A DNA stretch of 64,000 nucleotides from Hydractinia symbiolongicarpus (taxonomy: Eukaryota > Cnidaria > Hydrozoa > Anthoathecata > Hydractiniidae): contig NC_079885.1 of assembly GCF_029227915.1 (NCBI RefSeq), forward strand, positions 7,998,001 to 8,062,000, given 5' to 3'. Of this stretch, positions 23,896 through 36,591 are shown piece by piece. Below the pieces are notes generated by a model. The model saw only the letters and a program-made list of their open reading frames with translations, did not search any database and was not told the origin of the DNA. A program made the translations under genes and the position numbers. How positions within the stretch are numbered: the stretch's first letter is position 1; the number at the start of each line of letters is the position of its first letter.

Positions 23896-24050
23896 ATACT
23901 TTTCTGGTCCAGTCTGAATGTTTAAAGGAGATTTTCTGGAAATTTATAATCTTAAATTGATTTTCAGCAAGGCTCTTGTCAGTTTATCGATTTGATCTTT
24001 CAATCAGAGAGTTAGCTGTTAAAAGTACCCTATAATCTTAACCTTCTTAC

Positions 24051-24126
24051 CAGCCTTGTCCACAGGGATTCTTGCCTTATTTACATCGACATCTTATCCG
24101 TCGAGTAACCCCTGGGTACGAGGATG
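24051..24126. mobile_element. MITE with a 9-bp target duplication, 7 of 9 matching
   Basis: Ends CAGCCTTGTCCACAGGG and CCCCTGGGTACGAGGATG; flanks CCTTCTTAC and GTTTCTTAC. Same family, 76 bp. Confidence 0.78.
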
Positions 24127-24399
24127 GTTTCTTACAAAAAAGCTATATTCCTAGAGTCTTTTTCCCATTTCCGATTCCCGATTTTACGTTACGCCCACTC
24201 ATCTGAGAGAAAAAACACCATGGGATAAGGCTGGATATTTGGGAACAAAAAAAAGAAGAGTAAGCTATAGTAATGGTATGTGTAACACGAGTCAAAAAAA
24301 TTGTAAATTTGTTCTGGAGTGTTTTTTTGTCCCTTACTTGTCAAATTAAGTTTTTAAATCTTGTGTATGTGTTATTCTCGAAATCTGGGCCTACTTAAA

Positions 24400-24492
24400 C
24401 AAGGTTTGTTGCCTGATGTCAAAGCCGCTAGTGCTTACTTGACAGCGATGTCGATGTCAACAAGGGAAGAACCCCTGGGGACTTGTACTTTG
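24400..24492. repeat. MITE-family variant, sister of 19606-19707
   Basis: Shares GTTTGTTGCCTGATGTCAAA and GCCGCTAGTG with the TP53INP intron copy. The right end AACCCCTGGGGACTTGTA is degenerate and the left end is AAACAAGG. Confidence 0.6.
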
Positions 24493-24945
24493 ACGTTAGG
24501 TTAGGAAAGTTAGCTTATTGACTTGAATAGAAACAAAGCTTTAAGCAACCCAAAACCTGAAAGAACAAAAATTTCAGAAACAGAGGCAAAAAGGCGAGGA
24601 AACGTGACTTTTCTTTGTTTTTTGAGAGCAAGGCAAGAACAAAGCGGGACATTCTTTACCATTTTCAAAAAATTATTAAATTTTCAAATGTTAAATAAAA
24701 ACCTTTTATCGGCAAGGATGTTGTACGTAAATAACAAGATGATTTTACCTTACTGAGGAGGGGATTGGTAAACCCATTGAACATGATGTCACCTGAAATG
24801 CAAAAATTATAAAATGACGATCACACCGCCGTAGAAAAAGAATATGTTTAAATCTGTGGATGTAAGCTCGTTATTGAATTTTCTCAAAGATTGTCACATC
24901 CTGATTGGTTCTCGTGGTTTGAAAATTATTACGGTTTGCAAATGC

Positions 24946-25013
24946 CCCGTTCTTGTCCACAGAGCTCTTTGAGATTAAATGAGTTTATCTCAAAGACCTC
25001 TGGGGTCGAGAAT
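24946..25013. repeat. Hairpin, probable degenerate MITE
   Basis: AGCTCTTTGAGAT pairs with ATCTCAAAGACCTC across a short loop; outer ends CGTTCTTGTCCACAG and CTCTGGGGTCGAGAA. Confidence 0.55.
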
Positions 25014-25703
25014 ACAATTGCTCCATTATTTAAAAACATGTTTGATGGTTCCAACATCAAAGTTATAATGTTAAATTTCTTAATTTTTTTTACGAAAATA
25101 TAATGTAACTTAAAATTGTTGATTCTTTTAAAACCATACGGTAACATTTACAGATGGTGACGAAGAATGTCATAAGATTCGAAGACATGGATGGCGTTTA
25201 AGAATACATGTATTAGTAAAAACAGGGTTCATAAATAATTTCTTTGTAGCTATGAAGAAACTCGACTAAGTACGTACTTAATATGTTCTTAATTTTTTCC
25301 CATGTTTTTATACCCTGAATTCTTATATTATAAAAAAACGTGTACATAAAAACCTACCCAGCACTCCACATGACACCACAGACAAAGAACATACCAACAA
25401 AATGGCTGCCACTGCTAGTTTCAACATAATTTTTATACGATGTGTTACACGAACAAAAATAAAGTTATATTTATATTTGGTAAAGGAAAAAATGTTTTAT
25501 TAGTCTAGAAAATCACATCCCGGGTAAAGATTTTTCACTTTTTTTTAATCCGTTTCCATAGCTACAACAAACCCTTATGTAGGCTCAAACTAAAATGGTA
25601 AACATGAAATTCTTTGACGCATACAATGAGACGTACTCTAACAAGATAGACAAATAAAAGACCTTCAAGATAAATTACTTCTTCGTATTACATCGAAATA
25701 AAT

Positions 25704-25836
25704 CAACCTCGTTCCCAGGACGTCCTTTTTCTTAGAGATATTCGCAAACCTAAATGTATGCTAAGCCTCTTCGTCCCCAGATTTGTTTCCTGGATCTCAG
25801 TGAGGCTATAGGGAGAAAGACTTTAGAACAAGGTTG
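25704..25836. repeat. MITE, CAACC..GGTTG family, long variant
   Basis: Left end CAACCTCGTTCCCAGGACG, right end AGAACAAGGTTG. At 133 bp it is longer than its relatives, and the internal CGTCCCCAG and CCTGGATC suggest two elements merged or nested. No target duplication seen. Confidence 0.65.
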
Positions 25837-27300
25837 GCGAAAGTATTAAAGAGGCGGTAGAATAAATACTATATCTATCAAAAAGGAGAAAAGCAAAATC
25901 AAAAAAAAATAGTTTAACTTAGGAGGAAGATTCATCCTTCTTTTCCAGAAATATTGCATGTCAAGAAAGCTCTAAAGATTTTCAAGTTTATTTTTCGTTA
26001 GTAGTATTGTCTTAGTTGACAAATATTTTATCCAGACAAAAGGAGAAGCAGTATCTTTCTAGCTCATGAGCTATAATGGAACATAATTGATTCAAAACTC
26101 TGATTTACTAAAAGGCGTTTAAAGAAGTTGATATAGTATTTGTTTATTTTACCAATCTGTCTGTGTTTTTTTTAAAAAAACACAATTTTTTTAATATTAA
26201 CCGGGTTTCTGCGTGTCTGTCTGAAACCTGCACGGGCAATTCAAATAATTTCTATTTAAAATAAATGAAAACAAAAACAAATGAAGGCATAAAAGGGGAT
26301 ATCCCTTTAGAGAACATCGTTCATATGTGACATATATAACCATACAGGACGAAAACCCTGAAAACAAGGCTAACTTTTAGTAACGTGTTGTTGTGAAAGC
26401 CTGGAATCACACACATGAAAATAAAAATACAAAAATTAGTAATATAAGATATTATTAACATCTTCATCATTTCATAAAGTTATTTCTTGTCCTACATACA
26501 AATCAAAACGTTCGAATAAATAAGCAAAAATTTCGTGAAGCGTTTACACAAGTCCACGTAACCCTCCTTTGCAGAGGATATATTTAAAAAACATACTGGA
26601 AAACATAACGAGAATCACGATGGATAAGAATCGTTGCGTGGAACAATGGTTGCGGATTTTGTTAACTTGATGAGAAGTAATTAACCTAAAACGTGCGGAA
26701 GACAGGGCGGAGGTTGGGGTAATGAGGGTGTTTCAATGTAGTACATAAGCGCAGTTAAAATTTTCGTGGTCAGTACTATATCCAAACAAAAACAAAATTA
26801 TATTACTGAAATGGACGACCCCTAATTAATAAAACCTAAATCCTCATTGAAGGGAAGTTAATCAAAGACACTAAGAAAAATTTAGAAACAAAAAAAAATC
26901 TTAAAATAGATAAATAACTTAGCAGAATCACACAGGCTTCATTTCGACGTATGTTACGGAATAAATTTAGGTCGTCAAAACATGACCCGATCAAAAAAAT
27001 CCCAATCAGTAGGGTAAAGCGAAAGCTCAAAGGCATCCCTAGGGATTATAAATACAAAAAAAGCGAACAGCAGTAACCGTGAAGGTAAGTTGAGCCGCCC
27101 CAACCGATTTATCGATGTAGCACAGGCACGAGACTGGTACGAAGAGTATAAATAACGTGAAAATATCGAGTAACAACGCTGGGTATCGCAATTCATTGTC
27201 GTGTGCAAACCGTGTTTATATTTTCTGAAAGGAATAATCCCTTGAACTGCAAACTAACTCTGTCACGTCCAACTTGGTGCCCATGCCCGGTAACAAACAT

Positions 27301-30300
27301 TTACACTTTTAGTGGCGGTACATCGAATAAATCGCAAACTCCTTCGGAGTCATCGAGATTAAAATAATAGTCTTGATCACCTGGCGGTGGCGACAGTCTT
27401 AATAACGGCGTGAAAACTAAAATAAAAGCGAGGCACAGAATTAAAAAAAACATCCAGTTGAGATATAAATAAACGTTTTAAAGAATTGAAAAGGCGAAGA
27501 AAATAAAAAGTTTTAAAATTTCCTTACTTTCGTTTTCTTTGTAAAAATTGTCTAAGTTCATTTCTTCTAATTCGTCTAAGAGAAAACAACGCTAGGTTTA
27601 GAGGTATTAAAATAACGTAACAAAAAATAAAAAACGCAATCATACGTTTCACAGTTTGAGATACGAATGGCAGAAAACAAGGTTACCTGATATTCGCCTG
27701 GAATCTAGCAGGGATGGGTCATTGCTGTCAGATGTTAACAGAGGATCTAAAAGTTTACAATATGGGGAAAATATTGCTTAATAAAAGTATGCCTATATGC
27801 AGCTCTATGTGCCAACAAGTAAAACATCAGAGAAAAGTACGGTTCTTTGGATATGTGCATGGTTTTCAAGATGATGTCCCAGCAGTCACATAAACAAAAT
27901 TATCATAAGAAAACATCTTCCTAATGATATTTCACTTTCTAAAAAAGGGTTCATCTCCACACATACCCTGCTGAATCTGTGATTTCTTTGGTACCCTGCT
28001 TCTAAATCGGTGGTCACCTTCAAATTTTAGAAAATTTTAGAGCTAAACAATAGGAGATTAGCGACAAAAACTAGTGAAAATGAAGTAAAAACTTTAAATT
28101 TTTTGAAAACACGCAGAAGTAAAGTTTATACGTATTTTAACAAAACTGATTATATACTGACATCAAATAACGTCTCATAAAAATAAACCATTTTGATAAA
28201 ATTTTAGGCGAGTCTATAGGAATTTTAACCTTAAAAGAAGTGGCCACGCTGTTTCATAATATTATACGCAGAAGATAACAAAATAATAACAAAAATCTCT
28301 TTATAGGCTAACAAAATTCTACGTTTTTTTTTTCTTCTTCTCACATTGTTGCTCTACATGCATTGAAACAAGAAAACAAGATGGCTATTTATTTTGACAT
28401 ATTACAACAAAAAACCATAACAAACCTTTTAGCTGCTGTTCTGGCATCGGATTTGTTGGATTCTCACTTTTATCTTCCATTTTTATATCTGTACATAGAT
28501 GTTTTGTTTTCACATCTATACTACTATTAGATTTTAAGCTCTCCTCATCGTTATCAGGTGGAGGCACTGACATAACTACCGGTGCGTCTGATTTTGCATC
28601 ATGATTTACTAACAAGACACATATAGGTCCATTTTGACTGTTCAAATGTATTTGGTATTTTGGTTTCTGTCCAACTTGCTAATAAAGAAATAAAAATGAA
28701 CTGTAAAAACTAGGTACGGGAAACAATTCAAATCCGGTTTGATATGTTTTCTTATTTTGTATCTCTTTTCCCCACAAAACCCAATAAAAAGCAGGACCTT
28801 ATGGAATTCTAAAAAATTCAATTTTCTGCCTCTTTTTTTGTAACTTTAAACCAGCTAATTATTTTTACACACTTTAGCTCATTTTTATTTTTGATAAAAA
28901 TTGGAAAAAATATACTATGAAAAAACTATGAAAAAAACTTAACAAAAAGTTAACAGTTACTATCAAAATAAAACGTATGCAAAAACTCACCAATTCTGGT
29001 GGCGGTACTTCGAGTTGGGTCCCAGACGGAGCTTGTATGGCTAACAACGTCTCTCCTTTGTAGCAACCACAAACATCATCATGCGATATGTAGGCATGCT
29101 GCTCATTTTCAGGATCTTCAGAAACATTCTTCAGACTTTGTTGAACCCACAATTTTTGTTCGTCAAGTATACGCTCTACTGAGTCTAAATGTTCTATTTC
29201 ACTTTTTAGGTCGTTTAACTTTTCTGATATTTCTTGCGTGTTACAACCAGGACCTGCACCCCTAATATGTAACGTTGACTTTAAGTACCCTTTAATAAAA
29301 CAGACAACAAAAACAAAACAAACAACTGGTAGATGTATATCAAAAGAGTATTAAACAAGAAATATTATTTTCATATTATTTTGTTGTTTGTTGTTTTTTT
29401 TAGAAAAACAGGAAAACATTGCAGCAAACATGGTTTGTTTTTATTGTTGGAAAAATTACTTTGCAGCAATGTATCTTCTTGTGTAATTGATGCAACAGAT
29501 GTAGTCTAGTTGATATTTCAGATTTAAAACAGGTTCACGTCTTCGGTCACTTAAGAATTGGAGTGTTCATGTTGAACATAGACAAGAAATGCATTGAGGT
29601 AACAATTTCAAGAAATTGAAAAGTATGATTTTCCTGTTACTACACTACACACCTTTTCATTCCAACACAGGCAAGGCCTTTAGAAATACATACATGACCA
29701 GTGAAATACGGTATTCCTTTCCTTTACTTAACTTAACCCTATTCGAGTTTTTTTAAAACTCCTTAACACTATGATATACATGGCTATGATACTTACTGAG
29801 TTTCAACATTTATCTATTAGACACCTGCATGCCAAATTTTTAGGATTATCCTTAGAACTTGAAGCTTACAACACAACTTTGTTTCCTCAAGAACAATTAT
29901 TTTCCATGTCTTGGACACGTGATTAATCTGATTTTCTGTTTTTTTAGGATTTTACCCGAAAATCGGAAGAGAACGAATTTTCAGTCAATTTTTGGCAACT
30001 TTTCATACAATGTATGTAAAAGCCAGAAAATATAGTAAATAACTTTTACATAGCTTTCAGAAACTTCAAACAGAATGTAAAAATTCGCTCAAGAACTAAA
30101 GTAATTGAATTTTAAGCAGATGGTGGCATTTTAAACAAATTTCAAGCTTTTGGTGATGTCACAAAAAATGTGCTGACGCAAGCAAATATTTATTGCAGCC
30201 ATTTTGTTCCTTTTGTGACGTACTATAATTGTGCCAAGTTTGATTCAATTTGAATAAGTCTATGAAAAGTTATAAGGGGGGGGGGGGCATATATGTTATA

Positions 30301-33300
30301 TGTTTGATATCAATATGTTTGAAAACCCCCAGACAGAATGGGTTAAGATAGATTTTAACATTTTTAAATTTGAAATATGGTTTTTTAACTTAAAATAGAC
30401 AGAATGTGGGTATTATAAGATGTCACATAAGAATGGGAAGAAATCTGTGGAGGAAAAAAACTGAACACTTACTTCCATTGTATACTATTTTTCGATTTTT
30501 TTTCAATCAAACCTATACCTTCCAAGACATTGGTAATATCATATATTCTTCGCTTTTGTCGAACAGCTAGCTGGTCAGCAGCCTGGAAACAAAACAGAGG
30601 TTTTCAGATTAATAGTTGTATTTGCCACAAACTTAGTCCACGATTTTTAACCTTCATTGTATTATTTTTTCACTGCGGTCATCTTTAAAGGGATCCCAAG
30701 GTCAGGCCTGGAAATTTGTGGAGTCTAGGAAAACGATCCATTGGTAATGTGATTTGAAGCTGACGGAAACAATCAAAACGTTTTTTCGTTTCCGCGAAGT
30801 GGACCTTGCACAAACGATACAATAACGACGGTAACAATTAGCTTTAAACTGATAAATAAGTGGAGAACCATTTTATAATCGCCCTAGCTAGTGACAAGAC
30901 CTACTCCATAGTAGAAAAATATTATAAGATAAATATATATATATATATGTTAATATAAAATTATTATAATTTGAAATATTGTACAAGGGAAACGATTTAT
31001 CGTTACCGTCTTTATTGATTTGCGAAAACGAAACGATCGTTTCCGCCAAATTTTGAGGCCTGAAGGTATAAAACGACGTTGGGCTTGTATTATAAAGCTT
31101 AAAAAGTTGGTTAACAAGTCTTTTTTTAAATTTTTTAAAAAGTTCTTTTCGTTCTCAAGATTTTCACATTTAAAGAATTTCAGATTTAATTATGCTGCAT
31201 AAATTATGATGTCATATTTAAGTAATAGCAAATTTTGATATTTATCAATGCATAGATATTATAAAGGTGAATTGATTAACATCACTTTTTTGACAAAATG
31301 ACACTCGTTTGCTGGTCCCAGGCCTCTTAATTTTTGCTGCTGACCCAATAGCTTGGGATCTGTAACTTGGTTTGCAATAATATTTTTTCATAAAAATATG
31401 TTCTTTATAGCTGAAAAATTGAAAATAAATAAAATAAATAAATAAAAGCATTTCACAAATATTGTATGCCAAAATTAGATGTTTCAAAAATTGGCATACT
31501 GATGTCGAAATCCCATATCATTTCTCATTCTTCTGATGTTATCAACCTATTTTTTTTTCTAGAATGAGTTTGGACTTATTTTCAATTGTGACCCGATTTA
31601 TAACTTAATCACAAGGAACTCAGGATATGTGGCATGTATATGTACTTTTTCCCTTGTGCTAGACAATACTAAAAATCTGTGAAAATAGGATTGAATGGAA
31701 AACGCTTCAAATTTTTTTTACATAACAAAGAATACATTTCTTAGATACAACATCCTCTTTCTCCTTGCTTCCTCATATAACTCTTCCTACTAGAATAACT
31801 AATTCCTCGAGCACCCTTATAGATAACATATTCTCTAATACATCTAACTTTGACACCATGTCTGGTAATATTTGTACTGCAATCTCTGACCACTTGCCTC
31901 AGTTTTTAATCTCCCAAAAGAAAGCTGTAATCTGCCCACCTGAGAATATACCATGGTCAGAGATTGGAAAAATTTGATCATGAAAATTTTATCCTCGAAA
32001 TTATTGATACTAATTGGGAACATGCCCTTGAAATTGAATCTGATGATGTAAATCTCTCCTTTGATAAATTCATCACCAGGGATCTGGATCAGCATGTGCC
32101 CACAAGGTTATTGACAAGGCGTCAAAAAAATCGTGATTCCAATCCTTGGATCACTAAAAGTATCATTAGGTCTATTCAGCAACGTGATTGCCTTTATAAA
32201 TCCCTTATAAAGGCTAAAGATCCTTTGATTAAATCCGCTCTTAATGATCAATATAAGCAGTATCGTAACTTAATCGTATCCTTATGTAGGCGGAGTAAGA
32301 AAATGTTTGATGCTTCCTATTTCAACAATAACCTTGTAAATATTCATAAGATATGGAAAGGCATCAATTCTATTATATCTACTAAACAATCCAAGCCATC
32401 CTTTCCTAACTGTTTAAACCTTGACAATGCTAATGTGACTGATCCTTCTGTAATATCCAATGCTTTTAATGATTACTTTTCTTCTATTGCTGATACTATT
32501 CAATCCAAGATTCCTTCTTCTTCAAAACACTTTTCCCAGTTCCTTCATAACAGAAATCCTGCATCTATTTTTCTATCTCCAACGGACACTGATAAATTAA
32601 CCTCCAGCATTGCATCATTAAACAGCAAAAAAGCATCAGGTCCCTTCAGTATTCCTAGTTCAGTGCTATCTCTTCTGAAATCTGAATTTGCCAAACCTCC
32701 ATCACTCCTGATTAATCTCTCTTTTTCTTCGGGTGTATTTCCATCCAATTTAAAAATTGCCAAAGTTATTCCTGTTTTTAAAAAAGGGTCCAAACTTGAT
32801 TGTACAAATTATAGACCATTCTCTCTACTATCTAATATTGACAAAACCTTTGAAAAACTGATCTACAAACGTGTATATCATTTTTTATCACAACACCGAA
32901 TTTTGTACTTTCAACAATTTGGATTCAGACAAAAACACTCCACTGCACAAGCCCTTCAAAATATATGCCAAAAAATAATGGATGCCCTTGATAATGGCAA
33001 GTTTGCTTGTGGTGTTTTTGTTGATCTCCAGAAGGCCTTTGACACTGTTGATCACAAAATTCTCCTGAAAAAACTTTTTCATTATGGTATCAGATAAACT
33101 CCTCTTAATCTGTTTTGTTCTTATATTTATCTAGCAGACAACAATTTGTATCAATTAATGGAACTGAATCTGAGTACAAACTTGTTAGACATGGTGTACC
33201 ACAAGAATCTGTTTTAGGCCCTCTTCTCTTTCTTTTTTATATAAATGATTTAAATTGTGCCATAAAATTTTCCATGGTTCATCACTTTGCTCATGATACC

Positions 33301-35661
33301 AACCTAATATGTTTTGATAAGTCTTTAAAATCTCTTTCTAAAAGAATCAACATGGATCTAAAATTTCTTTTCCAATGGCTCAACGCCAACAAAATCTCTC
33401 TAAATGCAAGTAAAACTGAATATATCCTGTTTAAGCACAAGCTTAAACCAACAAACTAAAAAAATTTACGAGTGCTTTTTATCACACTCGTGAATTTTTT
33501 CCTTTTCTGAAATATCATATAGTAATAAAAAAGGCTATTACGCTGATTATGTAACATTCATTTCTTTGTTATTGATTTGTTTAAAAAATATAGAGAACAT
33601 TAAAGTTGGCCCCTTTCCTTCATGCTGACACTCTTATACCCGAACTAAAGACGGAAGACTATTTGGAACCGAGCCACAAATCAGTCCGACCTTCATTGTC
33701 ACAGAGAATACTGCAAGAAGAGTGCGCACCCATGCAAGTTAAATATAACCACAACATGGGAGAGGTTAGGTGTCCTGTACCCTAATACAGCTTTCGGACG
33801 AATGTTTTCATGATGTAATACCAAAGAAAAAACATGTCTAGAAATATATTTAATGCCAAAAACATGTAACAAATCTGCCAACACATCATCACGTTCAACA
33901 TTGTTTCAACTTTGCACTTGTGGTTAACATGTTTTACAAAATTCATGTATGTACATCTTAAATAACATATAACGTTCCAGTAAAAAAAAAAAATAGTTAA
34001 CTGTGAATCACACTTGCAAATATTCACATCGAAGTTGTAAATTTGGCTTACAAGTGCGATTTTTCGCACACCATAGCACTCGTAATTTTTTTAGCGGGTG
34101 CTTTTTGTAGCTCTGACATAGTTTTATTTAAGAAATGGCCTGCCTTCACAAAAACAAGTGGGGAGGGGTTCACACTATGTATAACTCATAGCCTTTAGGG
34201 ACGAACAACAAGGTTTATCATGATTGCAATATTCTTTCTGCAAAGGGCTAGGGGAGTTGGGGTTGTAGAGTGGTTAAAGATATTCATTATGTGATGAAAA
34301 TTTGTTCCTGAAATTTGTCCTGAACCTTTTCGAGTGTTTATAAACATTGAGAATTTATGGTATCACAAAAAACTTTGTCAATAAAGTTAGTTGGTGTAGA
34401 GTTTTCAGAAAGGCTTCATTTGATACAATTTGATCAATAGATATATAGTTTATAAAGTCACACAATTCTGTAATGCATCAAAGGTTCCCCTTTATGTGGC
34501 AGAGTCAAGGAAATTAATAGCGCTGTTTTGCATATGGGTATAATACTGACGAGTTTGAGAGTTACTGATAAAGGTTCAAATTTTATTCAAAAATTACCTT
34601 TTCCCCATATATAATGGCATTTTCGGGGAGTCAGCATCCCCGTTAAGGCCACCCCCCAAAATATAAATGGTTAGCGTCACCCGACCGACTCACTTTGCAA
34701 GGCGAAAGTCGAGTCAGGGAGTCGGTAAATTTGTAAAAAATAAACCAAACAATCCACAAACAATCTTCGACTTGCAACAAAATCCACCATTTACCTTCTC
34801 AGCAGTCCACCAAATTACGGTTGTTATGTCCGAATGTTATTTCGATAGGACACTGTGCTGTGCTACTCAGTGCTGTATTTTCCTGCTTCGCATTTTATAC
34901 GGCAATACAAGCGAAAACCATGGGAACAATGTTGACTGACAAAAATCGAACTTTACACGGAGGCTAAAAATACAGCTGGCGTACATTTGAAACAAATAAT
35001 AAAATATGGCTGCGAAAAATAGTATTTTTCGGGAAAAATTTTTATTCGACCAACCGACCGACTCACTTTCATAATTAGAAATGACGCTAACCAAACATAT
35101 TTTCGACGGTGGCCTAAATGACAACACCAAGTAGTGCACATTTTTAAAGGCCAATTTACAAGTTCTAAGTGATTAACCAAGCACTGTTTAAACAAGTAAA
35201 TATTGTTTTAATTAAACAACTTTGCATTTTGGGAATAATTTGGGTGTGTAGGAAAGGGTATGAGAGTTTGCTGGTCGACTGACTTTGCACAAAACAAGAC
35301 ATTAGCTACATATTTTGAAGGTTGACGCCTAGCTTTAGCTATATATTTCGAAGACTTCAAAGAGGGTAGTTCTGTAAAGGGTTCTCAAACGGATGAACAG
35401 ATATTTATTGAAAAAGAAGCGCCAAAATTAGTTACAAAAAGAAAGCAAATAGTGTGGCAGCAACATATAAAAAAGCTTGCTTTAATTGAAAAGAGTTCCG
35501 CACAGTCTAAACCAAATAGAGACCGTAATCTTTATTACCACTTTTAAATCAAGTACTCCATCTTTAGCTTCCTGCAGTAATGCAACAAATTTCGCAGTTA
35601 ATAAACCCAGTGATTTCTCGTGTCTACTTGGAGTACCAGGTGAATTGTAGTCGGCAGCCAT
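27301..35661 (-). CDS. E2F4/5: E2F4/E2F5-type transcription factor, complete, 7 exons
   Basis: Repressor-class E2Fs bind DNA with a DP partner and recruit p107/p130 pocket proteins to cell-cycle promoters. Exons: 35539-35661, 30473-30582, 28991-29261, 28426-28678, 27687-27746, 27528-27575 and 27301-27416. All have GT-AG borders and every phase matches, giving 326 residues. Residues 12-78 are the winged-helix DNA-binding domain ([38 protein letters not shown]). 79-115 is a leucine-rich coiled coil, and about 116-200 is the marked box ([31 protein letters not shown]). The C-terminus [23 protein letters not shown] (297-321) is the pocket-binding element. There is no N-terminal cyclin-A-binding region, as expected for E2F4/5. 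The first donor is GTAATA, slightly weak. Intron 1 is 4.96 kb and full of insertions. Confidence 0.96.
29780..30080 (+). repeat. Dispersed repeat, inverted copy at 55386-55755
   Basis: Shared landmarks are CTATGATACTT, ATTTATCTATTAGACACCTG, GGATTTTACCC(G/A)AAAATC and CAGAAACTT(C/T)AAACAGAATG. The copies are in opposite orientation and well diverged. This one lies in intron 2 of E2F4/5 and may continue to about 30300, past TGTGCTGACGCAAGC and a G12 run at 30276. Class unknown. Confidence 0.75.
31741..33459 (+). mobile_element. Non-LTR retrotransposon (CR1/L2-like), 5'-truncated, dead
   Basis: It starts near the end of the AP endonuclease domain ([24 protein letters not shown]). It continues through the linker ([20 protein letters not shown]) and reverse-transcriptase motifs ([82 protein letters not shown]). 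It is frameshifted at about 31970 and 33090. The catalytic YADD box reads FAHD, so the polymerase would be inactive. It sits antisense in intron 1 of E2F4/5. Confidence 0.93.
33456..34094. mobile_element. DNA-transposon-like element with 20-bp inverted repeats
   Basis: The left end is CTAAAAAAATTTACGAGTGC; the right end read in reverse is CTAAAAAAATTACGAGTGCT. The left end also folds on itself (CGAGTG...CACTCG). 639 bp with no transposase. It abuts the stop codon of the LINE relic, so it probably inserted into it. Confidence 0.75.
34379..34620. repeat. Dispersed repeat, related copy at 15260-15640
   Basis: Shared landmarks are AATAAAGTTAGTTGG, TTTGATACAATTTGATC, AAGTCACACAATTCTGTAAT, GCGCTGTTTTGCAT and a CCCCATATATAA stretch. 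Non-coding, in E2F4/5 intron 1. Confidence 0.6.
34643..35117. mobile_element. MITE of about 475 bp with GGCCACC ends
   Basis: The left end is TTAAGGCCACC, then AAAATATAAATGGTTAGCGT. The right end in reverse is TTAGGCCACC, then AAAATATGTTTGGTTAGCGT. GACCGACTCACTTT occurs near both ends in direct orientation. Flanks are TTAA and TAAA, which would allow a TTAA-type target but do not prove it. Confidence 0.78.
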
Positions 35662-35755
35662 GTTTATTTTTCATATTTCCAGCCACACGACCAATTCATG
35701 TTAGCGGCCAAGTTCGATATGAAATTTGCGTGGTCATGTGGCCTAAGATAATTTT

Positions 35756-35812
35756 TCCCGGAGGGGCCCCTCCTGGATAATAGCGTATAACCACATATAA
35801 AACATGCACGTC
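35756..35812 (+). repeat. Fragment of the SINE 3' region
   Basis: GGCCCCTCCTGGATAATAG and ACATATAAAACATGCACGTC match the SINE at 17359-17431 with one internal deletion. Just to the left, GCCACACGACCA and TGGTCATGTGGC (35681-35745) form a separate short inverted repeat. Confidence 0.6.
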
Positions 35813-35930
35813 CTCTATAACAATTTTGGACTGATTTTTAAACGAAAGGAATCGCTCATATATGCCACTAATGATTAAACTATTTTTTCGCACGAGGCTG
35901 ACCGTTGTTAAATGTCAAAAATCGCTGACG

Positions 35931-36021
35931 CACCCTCGTCCCAGAGATTTTTGTCTTTTTGAATTTGATATGAGACGTCATCTCTCATACCAAGAAGAAA
36001 AAAACCCTGGGAACGGGGGTG
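35931..36021. mobile_element. MITE with a perfect 10-bp target duplication
   Basis: Ends CACCCTCGTCCCAGAG and CCCTGGGAACGGGGGTG, with ATCGCTGACG directly on both sides (35921-35930 and 36022-36031). Same family as 23818-23895; it lies just upstream of the E2F4/5 start. Confidence 0.9.
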
Positions 36022-36591
36022 ATCGCTGACGATTTTCTGTTAATTTGCGTATAATAAAAAGTTACATTAAAGCCTCGAAAGTGATAATTTTAAGGGGTCG
36101 AGAATGGACATAAATGATCTACAAGAGTTATAAAAATACGGGTACTATTTGCATGCACAATATGACAACAAGTTTGGGAGCACTAACCCCGTTTTTAAGG
36201 CATTTTGTGTCCACCAAAACTGTTGTACACGAATGTTCACATTAAGTTTAGTGCACACGAAACCTCGTGTGCATAAAATATTAGGCTTGAAATGTATTTT
36301 TGTGACGTCATAAGCACGTCTGTTCTAAAACGGGAGGGTTGACCAAAGTCTCGGAAATTGGTTATTTTTGGGTGCCAGGTGTATCCCTAGTTACCCACGC
36401 AGGCAATGACATCATTTATTTCCAGCCGTTTCCAAAATATGAGGCCTAAAAACTTAAAGCGCAATGTAATAATTTCACTATTTTTGTTTTAAGTTGACGT
36501 TAACCTAAAAGCATTGGCGTTGTACCGTCTAGGCAGTTAACAAATAAGTCATACTTTTTCGGCTACATCGGAGAGATAATTGATACGGATA

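Larger units (their letters stand above)
20284..27300. other. Gene-poor interval rich in MITEs
   Basis: This lies between the 3' ends of TP53INP and E2F4/5, which converge on it. I found no exon. Nine or ten short inverted-repeat elements, listed separately, fill 20.9-25.9 kb. A further partial end, GTCCTGGGAACGACATTGG, lies at about 21137-21155. 25.9-27.3 kb is AT-rich and probably includes the 3' untranslated region of E2F4/5. Confidence 0.6.

Noticed and set aside
34667-34939. Open frame of 90 codons in E2F4/5 intron 1
   Set aside because: It lies inside the 475-bp MITE; no transposase motifs.
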